Shown here piece after piece: positions 22,736-33,545 of a stretch of DNA of 64,000 nt. The translations under genes were made by a program, and so were the position numbers. This DNA is from Nectonema munidae (taxonomy: Eukaryota > Nematomorpha > Nectonematoida > Nectonematidae), in the NCBI GenBank assembly GCA_030549495.1, contig JAUIRK010000889.1:1180501-1244500 (forward strand), given 5' to 3'. Under the pieces are notes generated by a model that was given only the letters and a program-made list of their open reading frames with translations, was not told the DNA's origin and did not search any database. Each line of letters opens with the position of its first letter. The first letter of the stretch is position 1.

Positions 22736-22901
22736 GCATAAAAGAAAAGATGTATGATGAATACAATTAACATGCATCGCAAGTTTAGCCAATAAGATTA
22801 GAATAAAAATAATGAATAGTACATTTTGATTGGTTGATGGATTAGCACAATATCATATATCGATAATTTCTAGTTAATTCATTTTACTCTTTTGTACAAC
22901 A

Positions 22902-25391
22902 ATGAATAGTCTTTTTAATATAATTCGAATATTACTTCTCTGCTTAAGTGCAATTTATGCGCTTTCGCCAACATTAAGTGTAAGTAATCATAATGGTAGT
23001 AGCATAGAAAAAACGGCAAATCCAACGAGTAACACCAATTCCACGCAAGATAGCATGGATTGGCCAATCGAATTTCGAACATATTTCTCGCATATGGAAA
23101 CATCTAGACAAAAGGCAAAGGACATATATTTAAAAATTAAAAGAATAAGGATCGAGGTACGCCCACCCAATTTTCAAGATATTCAAGATAAGATATATGT
23201 AAATGTAAATAATACCAACATAAATAACAACACTAACATAAATAAGCTCGATTCTAATGAAATAAAGGGCACCCCTTTGAAAAATTCAAGAAATGATGAA
23301 GGAAGCAAAAGTGGTTCTAAGTTTGTAAAAGTCAAGAATAAAAGAGAGGAGGATGATAAAAAAATTGAGAATTATCAAAATGAAAATGATGATTCAGATG
23401 TGAAAGGAAATGACATTGAAAATAAAATTGAAGATGTTAACGATAAAGATAAGGTAAATGATAAAGGTGTAGAACATGGTGATGTTCAAAATGAAGAGGA
23501 TAAAGATAATGAAAATGGTAGGAAAGATGTTAATAATAAAGATAATGGGGTTGATGACAATGGTGTGAAAGATGATGATGATAATGACGATGTTGAATTG
23601 GAAGAGGATGATGATGTTGAATTAGAAGATGATGATGTTGAATTAGAAGAAGATGATAATGAAGATGATGATGACGATGAAAATGATGATGTTGAATATG
23701 AAGATGATAATGATAATAAAAATGATGATGTTGAAGATGAAGAAGATGATGTTGAATATGAAGATGATCATGATGTTGAAGATGATGATAGTGGAGAAAA
23801 CGATGATGATGTTGAAGACGATAATGATGATGATAATGTTGAAGATGATGATATTGAATATGAAGATAATGATGAGAATGTTGAAGATGATGCTGATGTT
23901 GAATATGAAGATGATTATGATCATGATGTTGAAGATGATGATTTTGGAGAAAATGATGATGATGTTGAAGACGATAATGATGATGATAATGTTGAAGATG
24001 ATGAAATTGAATATGAAGATAATGATGAGAATGTTGAAGATGATGCTGATGTTGTATATGAAGATGATTATGATGTTGAAGATGATGATAGTGGAGAAAA
24101 TAATGATGATGTTGAAGACGATAATGATGATGATAATGTTGAAGATGATGATATTGAATATGAAGATAATGATGAGAATGTTAAAGATGATGATGATGTT
24201 GAATATGATGATGATGATGATCATGATGTTGAAGATGATGATAGTGGGGAAAATGATGATGATGTTGAAGACGATAATGTGGATGATAATGTTGAAGATG
24301 ATGATATTGAAGATGAAGATAATGATGAGAATGTTGAAGATGATGCTGATGTTGAATATGAAGATGATGATGATCATGATGTTGAAGATGATGCTAGTGG
24401 AGAAAATAATGATGATGTTGAAGACGATAATGTGGATGATAATGTTGAAGATGATGATATTGAAGATGAAGATAATGATGAGAATGTTAAAGATGATGAT
24501 GATGTTGAATATGAAGATGATGATGATCATGATGTTGAAGATGATGATAGTGGGGAAAATGATGATGATGTTGAAGACGATAATGTGGATGATAATGTTG
24601 AAGATGATGATATTGAAGATGAAGATAATGATGAGAATGTTGAAGATGATGCTGATGTTGAATATGAAGATGATGATGATCATGATGTTGAAGATGATGA
24701 TAGTGGGGAAAATGATGATGATGTTGAAGACGATAATGTGGATGATAATGTTGAAGATGATGATATTGAAGATGAAGATAATGATGAGAATGTTGAAGAT
24801 GATGCTGATGTTGAATATGAAGATGATGATGATCATGATGTTGAAGATGATGATAGTGGAGAAAATAATGATGATGTTGAAGACGATAATGATGATGATA
24901 ATGTTGAAGATGATGATATTGAATATGAAGATAATGATGAGAATGTTGAAGATGATGATGATGTTGAATATGAAGATGATGATGATCATGATGTTGAAGA
25001 TGATGATGATCATGATGTTGAAGATGATGATAGTGGAGAAAATGATGATGATGTTGAAGACGATAATGATGATGATAATGTTGAAGATGATGATATTGAA
25101 TATGAAGATAATGATGAGAATGTTGAAGATGATGATGATGTTGAATATGAAGATGATGATGATCATGATGTTGAAGATGATGATAGTGGGGAAAATGATG
25201 ATGATGTTGAAGACGATAATGATGATGATAATGTTGAAGATGATGATATTGAATATGAAGATAATGATGAGAATGTTGAAGATGATGATGATGTTGAATA
25301 TGAAGATGATGATGATCATGATGTTGAAGATGATGATAGTGGGGAAAATGATGATGATGTTGAAAACGATAATGATGATGAATATCGATGA
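22902..25391 (+). CDS. Secreted, extremely acidic repeat protein, 829 residues
   Basis: A single open frame with the first ATG at 22902, directly followed by a signal peptide (residues 1-20, hydrophobic core IIRILLLCLSAIYA; likely cut after Ala20). Residues 21-130 are unique, with WPIEFRTYFSHMETSRQKAK, a basic stretch (LKIKRIRIEVRPP) and Asn-rich NNTNINNNTNINK. Residues ~130-296 become steadily more acidic. From residue 297, ten 51-residue units follow, each near SGENDDDVEDDNDDDNVEDD, then IEYEDNDENVEDD.. and a DHDVEDDD end; a partial eleventh unit closes the protein with NDDEYR. No Cys after the signal peptide. Such proteins can bind calcium or basic polymers and occur in biominerals and extracellular matrices, but the function is not shown. 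AATAAA follows at 25527. I do not recognise a homologue. Confidence 0.75.
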   Translation: MNSLFNIIRILLLCLSAIYALSPTLSVSNHNGSSIEKTANPTSNTNSTQDSMDWPIEFRTYFSHMETSRQKAKDIYLKIKRIRIEVRPPNFQDIQDKIYVNVNNTNINNNTNINKLDSNEIKGTPLKNSRNDEGSKSGSKFVKVKNKREEDDKKIENYQNENDDSDVKGNDIENKIEDVNDKDKVNDKGVEHGDVQNEEDKDNENGRKDVNNKDNGVDDNGVKDDDDNDDVELEEDDDVELEDDDVELEEDDNEDDDDDENDDVEYEDDNDNKNDDVEDEEDDVEYEDDHDVEDDDSGENDDDVEDDNDDDNVEDDDIEYEDNDENVEDDADVEYEDDYDHDVEDDDFGENDDDVEDDNDDDNVEDDEIEYEDNDENVEDDADVVYEDDYDVEDDDSGENNDDVEDDNDDDNVEDDDIEYEDNDENVKDDDDVEYDDDDDHDVEDDDSGENDDDVEDDNVDDNVEDDDIEDEDNDENVEDDADVEYEDDDDHDVEDDASGENNDDVEDDNVDDNVEDDDIEDEDNDENVKDDDDVEYEDDDDHDVEDDDSGENDDDVEDDNVDDNVEDDDIEDEDNDENVEDDADVEYEDDDDHDVEDDDSGENDDDVEDDNVDDNVEDDDIEDEDNDENVEDDADVEYEDDDDHDVEDDDSGENNDDVEDDNDDDNVEDDDIEYEDNDENVEDDDDVEYEDDDDHDVEDDDDHDVEDDDSGENDDDVEDDNDDDNVEDDDIEYEDNDENVEDDDDVEYEDDDDHDVEDDDSGENDDDVEDDNDDDNVEDDDIEYEDNDENVEDDDDVEYEDDDDHDVEDDDSGENDDDVENDNDDEYR
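23790..25337 (+). repeat. 153-bp coding minisatellite, ten units
   Basis: The unit begins AGTGGAGAAAATGATGATGA and has period 153 bp (51 codons). Unit 2 lacks two codons and unit 8 carries eight extra codons (a doubled DDDHDVED-type segment); the total of 516 codons matches. Units 4-7 share NVDDN and IEDED variants while 1-3 and 8-10 share NDDDN and IEYED, which indicates recent unit-level duplication. It is built from GATGAT/GTTGAA hexamers. Confidence 0.95.
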
Positions 25392-25526
25392 AGATAATGT
25401 CTAAATTACCAATATAATATTACTTTTTACTTTTTAATTTTACTTTTTTTTTATATATATTTTATTTATAATTTCTTTATTTATTTTTTTAATTTTAACT
25501 ATTTATTTTGTTTTTTTCAAATGTAA

Positions 25527-25532
25527 AATAAA
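25527..25532 (+). other. Poly(A) signal of the acidic gene
   Basis: AATAAA lies 136 bp after the stop codon, behind a T-rich 3' UTR. Confidence 0.5.
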
Positions 25533-25639
25533 GACAAGTTCAGGATTTAGCTGGGAGGTGTAAATGTTTTAAAAAGGGCTAAATGAGGAAAAGTAGAGAT
25601 TTTTGGTAGATAATGTAAAAGTGAATGTCGTTATACTTA

Positions 25640-26235
25640 TTTTATATAAGCAATGACAGAATTCACATATGTCGAAGGTATGCGAATGGCTTCGCCATTT
25701 CAAGGAAGTGAGCGCCCTTGCCTTGCACAGCTTGTCGAATTGTCGGCGACTAAACTGGCACCCCATTGAGCCCAGCTGGATGAGGAGGGTGAGTGGACAC
25801 CCTGCAGGACCAAAAACAAGACCTGTCGAAGGGCGGATGAGCTCACTGCGAGCAAACCCCCATTCACATGTGGTCGGAGATGGCGACACCAGATTGTCTA
25901 ATCCAAGGAAGACTTGTGATCTTTACGCCAGGAAAGATCCATGGATCAAAGAAAGTGGAGGGAGCTGGGGAAAAGAACGAAGTGCACCTACAGCCTATTG
26001 GCTAAGGATAAAACACCATCTTCAAATCAGGCCACAATGAGTGTGAGATCTGGCTCACATGATACCCCCGCCTTTGAGCGGGTAATACCTCATCTTGAGG
26101 GGGGACCTGAATTCCAGGAAAAATTTCAATTATCTAAACTAGCGTTTCCAAAAAGTGGTGCATACGCCCCATTGGTCGATCATTTTCAATTTAACCTTCG
26201 CATGCAACTTGCAAACATATTTCAATTACGTTATT
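25640..26235 (+). other. GC-richer island with two short overlapping frames
   Basis: Base composition is clearly less AT-rich than the surroundings. Frames of 123 codons (25669-26040) and 98 codons (25941-26237) overlap. The first reads WLRHFKEVSALALHSL, then WHPIEPSWMRRVSGHPAGP. Neither resembles a protein I know. It may be a foreign or repeat-derived insertion; it ends where a palindrome-bearing MITE begins. Confidence 0.4.
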
Positions 26236-26238
26236 GAT

Positions 26239-26935
26239 AAACATGGGTCTAACGGACCCAAACTATTTTTTTAATATCTATGAAATTTGGATAAATTTTT
26301 TTGTTAATAACAGCATATAATGTTATTCATAGTACTCATTACTTAAAACAATATTCACAATGAACCAAAGAAAGAATAGTTGCCTCTTTGTGCTAACCAA
26401 ACAGAGAACTATTTAAAGCACGATCTTTTTTGAAAAAAGTCTTGGAATAAAAGTTTTGTTTTTACGCACTGTTCCTATTACAATTTACCATGTTAGACTT
26501 CAAGTGGCCTGTTGTTAGCCAATAAAAACTTCTTTATTTGTTTGATTGTATTCTTTTTTTCTTGTTAAAATTCTTTATTTTTTTGCTTGTGCATTCAACA
26601 AGAAGTTTTATAATTTCTTCATCAAAATATAATTTAAAAAAGCCAACCGTATCGCATAAATTTTTATTCTCTATATTATTCTGATAAAGTAGTAAGTAAT
26701 GATAAAACTATTTTAATTTTTGCAAGGGTCTATTAGACCCATCATTGTCAATAATGTAATTAAGATGTATTTTTCTTTACCAAGTGTAATAAAAAAATAT
26801 TTTCATAGAAAAAAAGCAATAATATTTAAATTAAAAGATTGATTAATGCATTAAAAGAGTTTGAAGGTTTTACAATCAGTAAATAATAGAAAAAATGTTA
26901 TTAAAAAATTGTTCGGGTCCAAGAGACCCATGTTT
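26239..26935. mobile_element. piggyBac-like MITE with GGGTCT..AGACCC palindromes
   Basis: AAACATGGGTCTAACGGACCC at the left is inverted at the right (GGGTCCAAGAGACCCATGTTT). A third palindrome, GGGTCTATTAGACCCA, lies at 26728-26743. Such terminal GGGTC/GACCC palindromes recur in piggyBac MITEs. A matching TTAA pair is not seen, so the family is tentative. Confidence 0.55.
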
Positions 26936-27785
26936 GCAAACAAAGGGTTTTAATTGAATATAGCACGGATGACGCCCTCTGGAGTTTTACTCCAGTTGCA
27001 TCACAATTGCCATTAGTGTCGTCTATTGAAGCAAAAACGTTAAGAATACTCACGCAATGATGCTCTCCCGACAATCACAAAATCATTTCTACTTTGATTT
27101 CTTCCACTATAAACAAACTTGAGTATTTGTTTATTATTTTTTCAACAAAGTATGTCGTTTTCATGATTCGTAATGTATCATTCTCTCCGTATCATCATCG
27201 TTGTGTGTTGTTCTGCCAACCAGTGGTTTCTCCGACCTTGCATTTTCTTGCCAGTTTTTCTGATGCTAATCATACCACGTTACTGATGAATCACTTTTGC
27301 ATCTGTCATCCATAAAGTGTTATTTCGTGAACACATACCATTTTTGTTTCATAAGCTCTTTGCTTCTTATTCTTGCATTTCCTTTTCTGATTTTCCTCGC
27401 CTTATGGATATCTCTCTCTTCAGAATTTTCAGCCAACTTTAGTGATGATAATTTCACTTGTTCGGAATCAGCTTGTTCGTTTTCAAGTTCTGAAAACAGT
27501 GATTTTGAATATGATGAAAATCTTGAAGCCCCAGATGGAACTTCGTGCTCATGGAATCCCATTTCTAAGAAAAGTGGAAGACCCAGAAGTAGAAATATAA
27601 GAAATGTTACGAGAAATCCTCCAGGAACGAAAGGTGAAGCAAAAGACGTGACAAAACCACTAGAAGCTTTTTCATTGTTTTTCTCGAAAGAATTGGTTGA
27701 ACACATTTACATGATGACAAGAAAAAAAATGGATGAAAATTATGGGTAATAGAGATTTTTTCAAACATAACATGCGCATTTATGC

Positions 27786-29450
27786 CTACATTTGTGTGTA
27801 TGCCATTTCGTGTGTGTATGTATATATGTGCGTTTGTGTGTATGTACGTGTCAGCTTGTGTGGTACCCTCTCAACTGGGTGTGTAGTATATGTATGTAGT
27901 ATGTACCTGTGACATTTGGTGCTACTCTCATCAGTGTGCGTGTATAAGCTTTGGTGTGTATGTGTGTACAGTGATCCCTCGTTTATCGCGGTTAATAGGG
28001 ACCAGAAGCTCCCGCCATAAGTGAAAATCCGCGAAGTAAGTAACATTAGTCTTTTTAAGAATTTATGCATCTGTGTCTTAGGTTAACAAAATATTTTAAA
28101 TATCTATCTATCTATTTTTATATATGATGTATTTATTTATTTTAATGATTGCATATAAAATTTAAATTGTTTTATTTATTGAGCCAAAATAAAATGGAGT
28201 TTTCAAAATAATTAGGAAAGCGCCTCATTGCTAAATATTGTCACATTTCGTCAAGATTTTCATCTAGAAAAGACACAGAAACTGGTGGTTGCAATGAAGG
28301 GGCTTACAGACTACTCGTAAATTCTTTTGATGATATTGCTGAAGTTTTTCCTTTGGATAAAAACATAGTAATGGGCAATTGCTGTCTTTGTATTTTCTTT
28401 TGCTGTAAAATACTTTTGTACAAAGACATAACCCCAACAATACGCTTACTAAACTCAACAGCTCTAAACATATTGTCGTCGACCTCTAGTGCAAATTGTT
28501 GCAATACCTTTGTCATGTCGCATAATTACTGTAGATTTTCTAGGATGATGCTTCGCGCTTCGATTTTCTCTTCTTGCTCTTGTACGTTTTCTTCTTGAGT
28601 ATCAGACTTAGCTGAGCCATAAACATGGTTAAGATAGAATTAAACATATTCTTGCTTTACATTAGGTCATATTTTAAATAAACTTCGAAAGCAAAAACCA
28701 AAATTGACAGGATAAAACAATTAAAAAGAGGATAATAAATCAGAAGTTTTAAAAATGAAAATTAAGATAAAGTTTTTAGCTGATTGAATAATATTTCATT
28801 TTAACTAAACATTGCTAAAAAATCTGCGATGCACTGAAGCCGCGAAGTAGCGAGGGCTTACTGTATATGCTCGTCCGCGTGTGTATGGGTGTCTGTGTGT
28901 GTGTGTGTTTACGTATGTGTGTGCGTGTTTACGTGTGTGGAAGTGTTGCTGTGTGTGTGGGTGTGTGTTTACGTGGGCGTATGCTTCTCCGCGTGTGTAT
29001 GGGTGTCTGTATGTCTACGTGTGTGTGCACACTTATCAATGTGAGTAGAAGTTTTTGTGTGTGTATGCTTCCCCGCGTGTTTATGGGTGTCTGTGTCTGT
29101 GTGTTTATGTCTGAGGGCGTGTGAGCACACTTATCACCAGTGTGTCTAGAAGTGTTGGCGCGTCTATGTGTGTGCGTGTGTGTAGAAGTGCTAGTGCGTG
29201 TGCGTGTATGTGAAAGTGTTGATATCTGTGTGTGTGGAAGTGTTTGTCCGTGTGTGTGTAATTGCGCATGTGTTTGTGTGTGCTCGTAATTGTGTTTCTG
29301 TGCGTGTCTCTGGTATGCGTCTGTACGTGCGTGTGTGTGTGTATGCGTTTGGTGTTTGTGTGTGTGTCTGCTTGCGTTTGTGTGTGTATATGTCCATCTG
29401 CTTGCCTGTGTGTGTCTGTTTTTTTCGTCATCCTCTAACAGTTTTCCTGA
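27786..29450. repeat. GT-rich simple/minisatellite tract split by a Tigger derivative
   Basis: Irregular (GTGTGTGC/GTGTATG)n runs cover 27786-27966 and 28866-29450, with longer words such as TATGCTTCTCCGCGTGTGTA repeated near 28980 and 29067. The Tigger-like element at 27969-28863 interrupts the tract at a TA. Frames on both strands here (Cys/Val or His/Thr rich) are by-products of the repeat. Confidence 0.85.
27969..28863 (-). mobile_element. Tigger/pogo derivative with transposase tail remnant
   Basis: CAGTGATCCCTCGTTTATCG at 27969 and the complement of CAGTAAGCCCTCGCTACTTC ending at 28863 are pogo-type ends. TA flanks both (27967-27968, 28864-28865). On the minus strand at 28516-28304 a remnant reads DDNMFRAVEFSKRIVG and KKIQRQQLPITMFLSK, the C-terminal region of Tigger transposases. 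So this is an internally deleted Tigger of 895 bp, inserted in the GT-rich tract. Confidence 0.85.
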
Positions 29451-31224
29451 GTGTTTCTCTTATCAGTATATGTGAGTTTTCAACTTTGTTTGTGATTATA
29501 TGGGTGTTAGTGTTGTAATGGTTTGTTTCAGATGTTCATGCGTATGCCCATTTGAGGGTTTTTATAAGCTATTCTTGTAAGTTGGGGGTTCGTGTTCGTG
29601 TGTTTATCACTACTAATTTGTATAAAAATTGTCAAGCTGTTATTTGTTTAGGTTATCTTTTCTGAAATTTGCTTATTTGCGCAAATATTATGAAAAATTC
29701 ACTGTTGATTCACTAATCGCTTACTTTCGATGCCTCCTGTTTTTAGGACAGTCGAATGATCAGAAAACAAAAGTTGAAGATCTTTTCTCAGATTCAGTGG
29801 GTGTTCCTTTTCTGAAAGCTGCTATTGGGAGAAATATGTATACTTTGATAAGTATTTTTCTAAGGTTTGATGACAAATCCCAAAGAAACCCAAATGATCG
29901 AATTTCTCCAGTCAGGTTTTTGCATGACTATTTTTTTGAAAAATGTCATAAGTTTTGGACACCTACAGAGTCAGTGACAATTGATGAGCAACTGGTTTCT
30001 TTCAGAGGTGGATATCCAGTGAAAGTTTATGACCCAAAAAAGCCTGGACATTACGGTATTAAGTTCTATCATCTCAACGATTCTAGAACTTATTACTGCT
30101 TGAAACCTGGTATTGGAGAAAATTATTTCTCTGGTAATTCGATCGTGAAGAGATTGACAACGCTCTCTGAGATACCAAGTGGTTGCGGTGTCTTTACAGA
30201 TCGACTTTTCACAGATCATAATCTTGCTGAATGGATGACGGAGAATAATTTGACTATATGTGGAACAGTCAAATCAAACAGAACGTTTGTTCCTGGAATA
30301 TTACGCCCTCAGTATCTGAAGACACTAAAGCTCCAAGAATGTGAGAGCAAGATAATTTATTCAAAGTAGGCCTCTCTCGCAGCCTACATTCCCCGAAGAC
30401 GCGCTACAAAAAATTTCAAAGTTGTATATGTATTGTCTTCACAACGCTGTACAAGCTTAGCGTTAATTGGAGACAAAGCTAAACCAGAGGCGCTTCTGTC
30501 TTACAACAGGTCAAAAAGTGGAGTGGATGTGGCTAATCGCAAGATTAGATCATACCCCCCCTCCAAACCCCCAAAAGTGCCCACACTGTGTTTTCAAACT
30601 ATTTAGACATAGCAGCTTTGAACTCCATGGTAATTCTGAACCATAATTGTCCTGAGAGCATTTTTCTGCAACTGAAAAAAGTGGAAGGAAGTTGTTTTTA
30701 AAATATTGGGCAATGGAGCTTTGTTATAACTCAATGAAAATACGCTCCACTATTCAAGGGCTAAACTCAAAAGCGAAGTCTCTCCTGAATTTTTATGGCT
30801 TAGAAGAAAGTAAAGACTCGTATTGTCCACCTTCAAGTAGTAAAAGAGTTTTTTGCAATTTTTGTCCTACCTCCAAAAAAGCTAGAACCACAAGGCAGTG
30901 TGTCAGAAATGCGAAAAAGGTGTTTGCAAGCATCATTCTTTTTTAATTTGCCCTTGTTGTAAATAAAAAAATATATTGTCTAATACGGTTTTAAACTTAT
31001 GGTCATTTTCTTCATTTAGCTTGAAAAAATTTTCTATTGCTTTTAACTTTTTTATATGATACTCTCGTAAAAAAAATTAAATTGAACAAAAATTAATTTT
31101 AAAACATACGAAATGTTGTAATTGAAAATTACAAAAAACTTAGAGGACTGAAACTTTTATGATTTTATTGAAATTTAACTTTTAAATTCAAGATGGAGTA
31201 AAACTCCATAAGGGCGTCATGCTA

Positions 31225-31760
31225 AGGTTGGACAAAAATAATATCAAGTACTAATAAAAATTACTAAGAAATAACAATAGTGATAAATTTTGAGTAAAAT
31301 TTTTTTATACCTTAGATATAACACACGCGCCAATCCTACATCCATCTTTCTCAATGAGTGCCCTTTCCAAGTGTTATACCAAATTTTGAACTGTTGCTTA
31401 ACTGTTAAGGTGTTTGGATAGTGCTAGCGACACTCATCTTTGAGGCTCTTTTCGATTCACAAAAATGTGCATGGCAATCTCATTCAACTAATGAGACCTA
31501 AAAGGATTCAAACTGATGTTGGATTAGCTTTCCTTTTGTAACAGATAAAGTTAAGACTTTTGCAAGAAGATGTAAGAGTTTTAATGTCGGCCAAATGAAG
31601 AAAATTACCTTTAAGGGCCTGTGGGATAACAGTGTCTTAAAACGCCCCCTTTTCATTTAAAAATTAATTGTACAAAATTTCCTGAATGATATCCTTCCAA
31701 ATTTCGTGATTTTTTTTAAAATGACTTGCTCAATCTTTTGATACCATTTTCACTGTAGTT
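31225..31760. other. Intergenic, nothing recognised
   Basis: No long frame or repeat match seen, apart from AT-rich filler. Confidence 0.45.
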
Positions 31761-31839
31761 CAATAAGAATTTATGTGCAAAACTGTCAATCAAAAATAAA
31801 AAATTTTCATCAAAATTTTGACATTACCTTTAGTTAACT

Positions 31840-32120
31840 TATAATTTAGGGTCTATATTATATACTATCTTGAAAATTTATAAATTATATGGAATAAAGT
31901 TTTGAACGCATAACACTTTATTTAATTTTTCCAAGAATGATGGCTAGTTTTTAGAAAATGTAAAATAAAATTTTGATTAATCAGAAATATATCTAATAAA
32001 ATTATACCTTCAAATTTTACATAAAATATGTTTTTATACTAAATCGGCCATTTCTGGACTCATTTTTTATATTTAGGATGTGAAAATACCTATAAGTGTT
32101 AATCAAGAAGAAGAAGAAGT
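31840..32120 (-). repeat. Inverted relative of 50380-50640
   Basis: ACCTATAAGTGTTAATCAA, ACTAAATCGGCCAT and TTGAACGCATAACACTTTAT are the complements of blocks in the satellite and its right flank at 50200-50640, in the same relative order when inverted. It carries about one satellite unit plus flank. Confidence 0.7.
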
Positions 32121-32654
32121 TTATTTGAAACAACACATGAGTGACACTTTTTTTTTAAAAAATTGAATAAATTTTTTAAGACGATGACATTAACGGTTTC
32201 TTTTAAAGATGTTAAAAAATAACTTAATTAATTTGTTTGAATTTTTTGTTGAGAAAAAATTAAGTAAAATGTACAAATATAAAATAAAATTTTAGATGGC
32301 CTAAAATCAAAATAAGTAAAATAAATTAAAAAAATATAAGCCAAAAATTTTATGAAATTTGAAGAAAAAGAATTAAGCAAAAAAGTAAAATTTAAAAAAG
32401 TTGTGAATTAGCCTATTAAAAAATTCTAAAAATAAATTTCCAAAAAACTATAATTAAAATAATTATAAAATTAAAAAAAAATTTTTAAGCAAAAATGTTA
32501 AAGATATTTGTTTAACCCTAACCCACGACGTTTCAACTTGCAAAAATAAATAATTACCGACTGATTGGTATTCAACATATTTCTTATCGTTGCATCTCTA
32601 GTTCCAAGCATATTTTTAAATGTCCATTATTCTAAAAACAAACGTTAATTTACA

Positions 32655-32975
32655 TCAGGAGCGAACATCCGAGGGTGGGGGCGAAACGCCTATTCGCCCC
32701 TCCCTTCAATAATTTTGCTTTTTTTAAACTAGAGTATATGCGATATGCAAATTTAATTAAAATATTTTCACTGGAAGTATAGTTTTTAAATTTCATTAAT
32801 TTTATAAAAAAATATAAAGTTGTCTTATAAATTTACGTATGCGCTGAATACACTCTATTTTAAAGGATTGCTTGAATATTTGGTCTCCTGTGATATTTCC
32901 AGACCAGTTATTTTTGAAAATTGGAACAACAAAAAATTTCGTCCCCGAATAATTTTGAGGATGTGCGCCCCTAAG
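32655..32975 (-). repeat. Dispersed ~300-bp repeat, inverted copy of 10405-10700
   Basis: The match to 10405-10700 in reverse orientation covers nearly the whole unit and ends in ATGTGCGCCCCTAAGG. Differences are small and spread out, so this is an interspersed family and not a recent segmental duplication. Confidence 0.8.
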
Positions 32976-32984
32976 GAAGTGGTG

Positions 32985-33530
32985 TAATGATCTCATATTG
33001 GGTGCTTTAAAAATGATTTTGGCCTTGAAAAAGAAGTTCTCCTTTTACAAATGAAAAATCTTTAAATCTATAGCTTATCATCTAAGATTACAATTTTCAT
33101 TTAACTAAGAATGGTAGGAAATCTGAAAATTTACAATGTCAGAGTTATCAAAAATGGCACAGATCCTAATATGTTAAAATTTAGTCACTATCAAGATATA
33201 TTTAAATTTAAATTGGTCCATCTTTTTCCTTTTGTGAAAGAGAGAATCTTTTAGATGAAGAACGTGGACAAATTTTTGTAATTGAACAATGAACATCACG
33301 AATGATTCATCAGAAAAAAACCTTTGAATTGAGATTGGTTGACAAATATTCAGGCCTGATAATAAAATACACGATACTGATAAAAAAAGCCTAAGATCAT
33401 CAAGAAGATTCTTTAATCAGAATGCTTTGAGAGAGGAAAAAATCTGTTCAAAAAAAATCGTTAAAAATTTTTTCAAACACACATACAAATTTCTAATGAA
33501 AAAAGAGCTACCAAAAAAGAATCATCCATG
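32985..33530 (+). repeat. Dispersed repeat, inverted copy of 48750-49275
   Basis: AAGTGGTGTAATGATCT, TATAGCTTATCATCTA, TCTGAAAATTTA, TTGGTTGACAAATATTCAGG, CCTAAGATCATCAAGAAGAT and AAATCTGTTCAAAA occur in the same order in the complement of 48750-49275. The family is unknown. The piggyBac copy 3 homology starts where this match ends. Confidence 0.75.
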
Positions 33531-33545
33531 TTTTTCTCCCTTTGA

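Larger units (their letters stand above)
27297..30946 (+). pseudogene. piggyBac transposase, copy 2, with intron and decayed 3' part
   Basis: The first exon (ending about 27744) has an acidic Ser-rich start (SENSDFEYDENLEAPDG) and the N-terminal piggyBac motif LFFSKELVEHIYMMTRKK. A GT after the ENYG codons and a TTGTTTAG acceptor at about 29650 frame an intron. The second exon continues FLKFAYLRKYYEKFTVDSLI, SPVRFLHDYFFEKCHKFWTP, SVTIDEQLVSFRGG (catalytic Asp), KPGHYGIKFYHLND, GCGVFTDRLFTDHNL and NNLTICGTVKSNRTF. A stop occurs at 30367. Beyond it ASLAAYIPRRRA, SYNRSKSGVDVANRKIRSY and a Cys-rich tail (about 30855-30905) are readable with frame breaks. It is not functional as it stands. Confidence 0.85.
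26969..31220 (+). mobile_element. piggyBac-type transposon, copy 2
   Basis: ATGACGCCCTCTGGAGTTTT at 26969 is mirrored by the complement of ATGACGCCCTTATGGAGTTT ending at 31220. Each arm also contains the small palindrome TGGAGTTTTACTCCA. The ends enclose a plus-strand piggyBac transposase split by a 1.9-kb intron-like insert. It is related to copy 1 by protein and by terminal motif. Confidence 0.75.

Noticed and set aside
23643-25404. Long Met/Lys/Ile (plus) and Ile/Phe/Asn (minus) frames over the acidic repeat
   Set aside because: By-products of the stop-free GATGAT/GTTGAA hexamers; no signal, no start context, and the acidic frame alone has a signal peptide.
28867-29518. Several Cys/Val- or His/Thr-rich frames
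   Set aside because: Translations of a GT-rich simple repeat.
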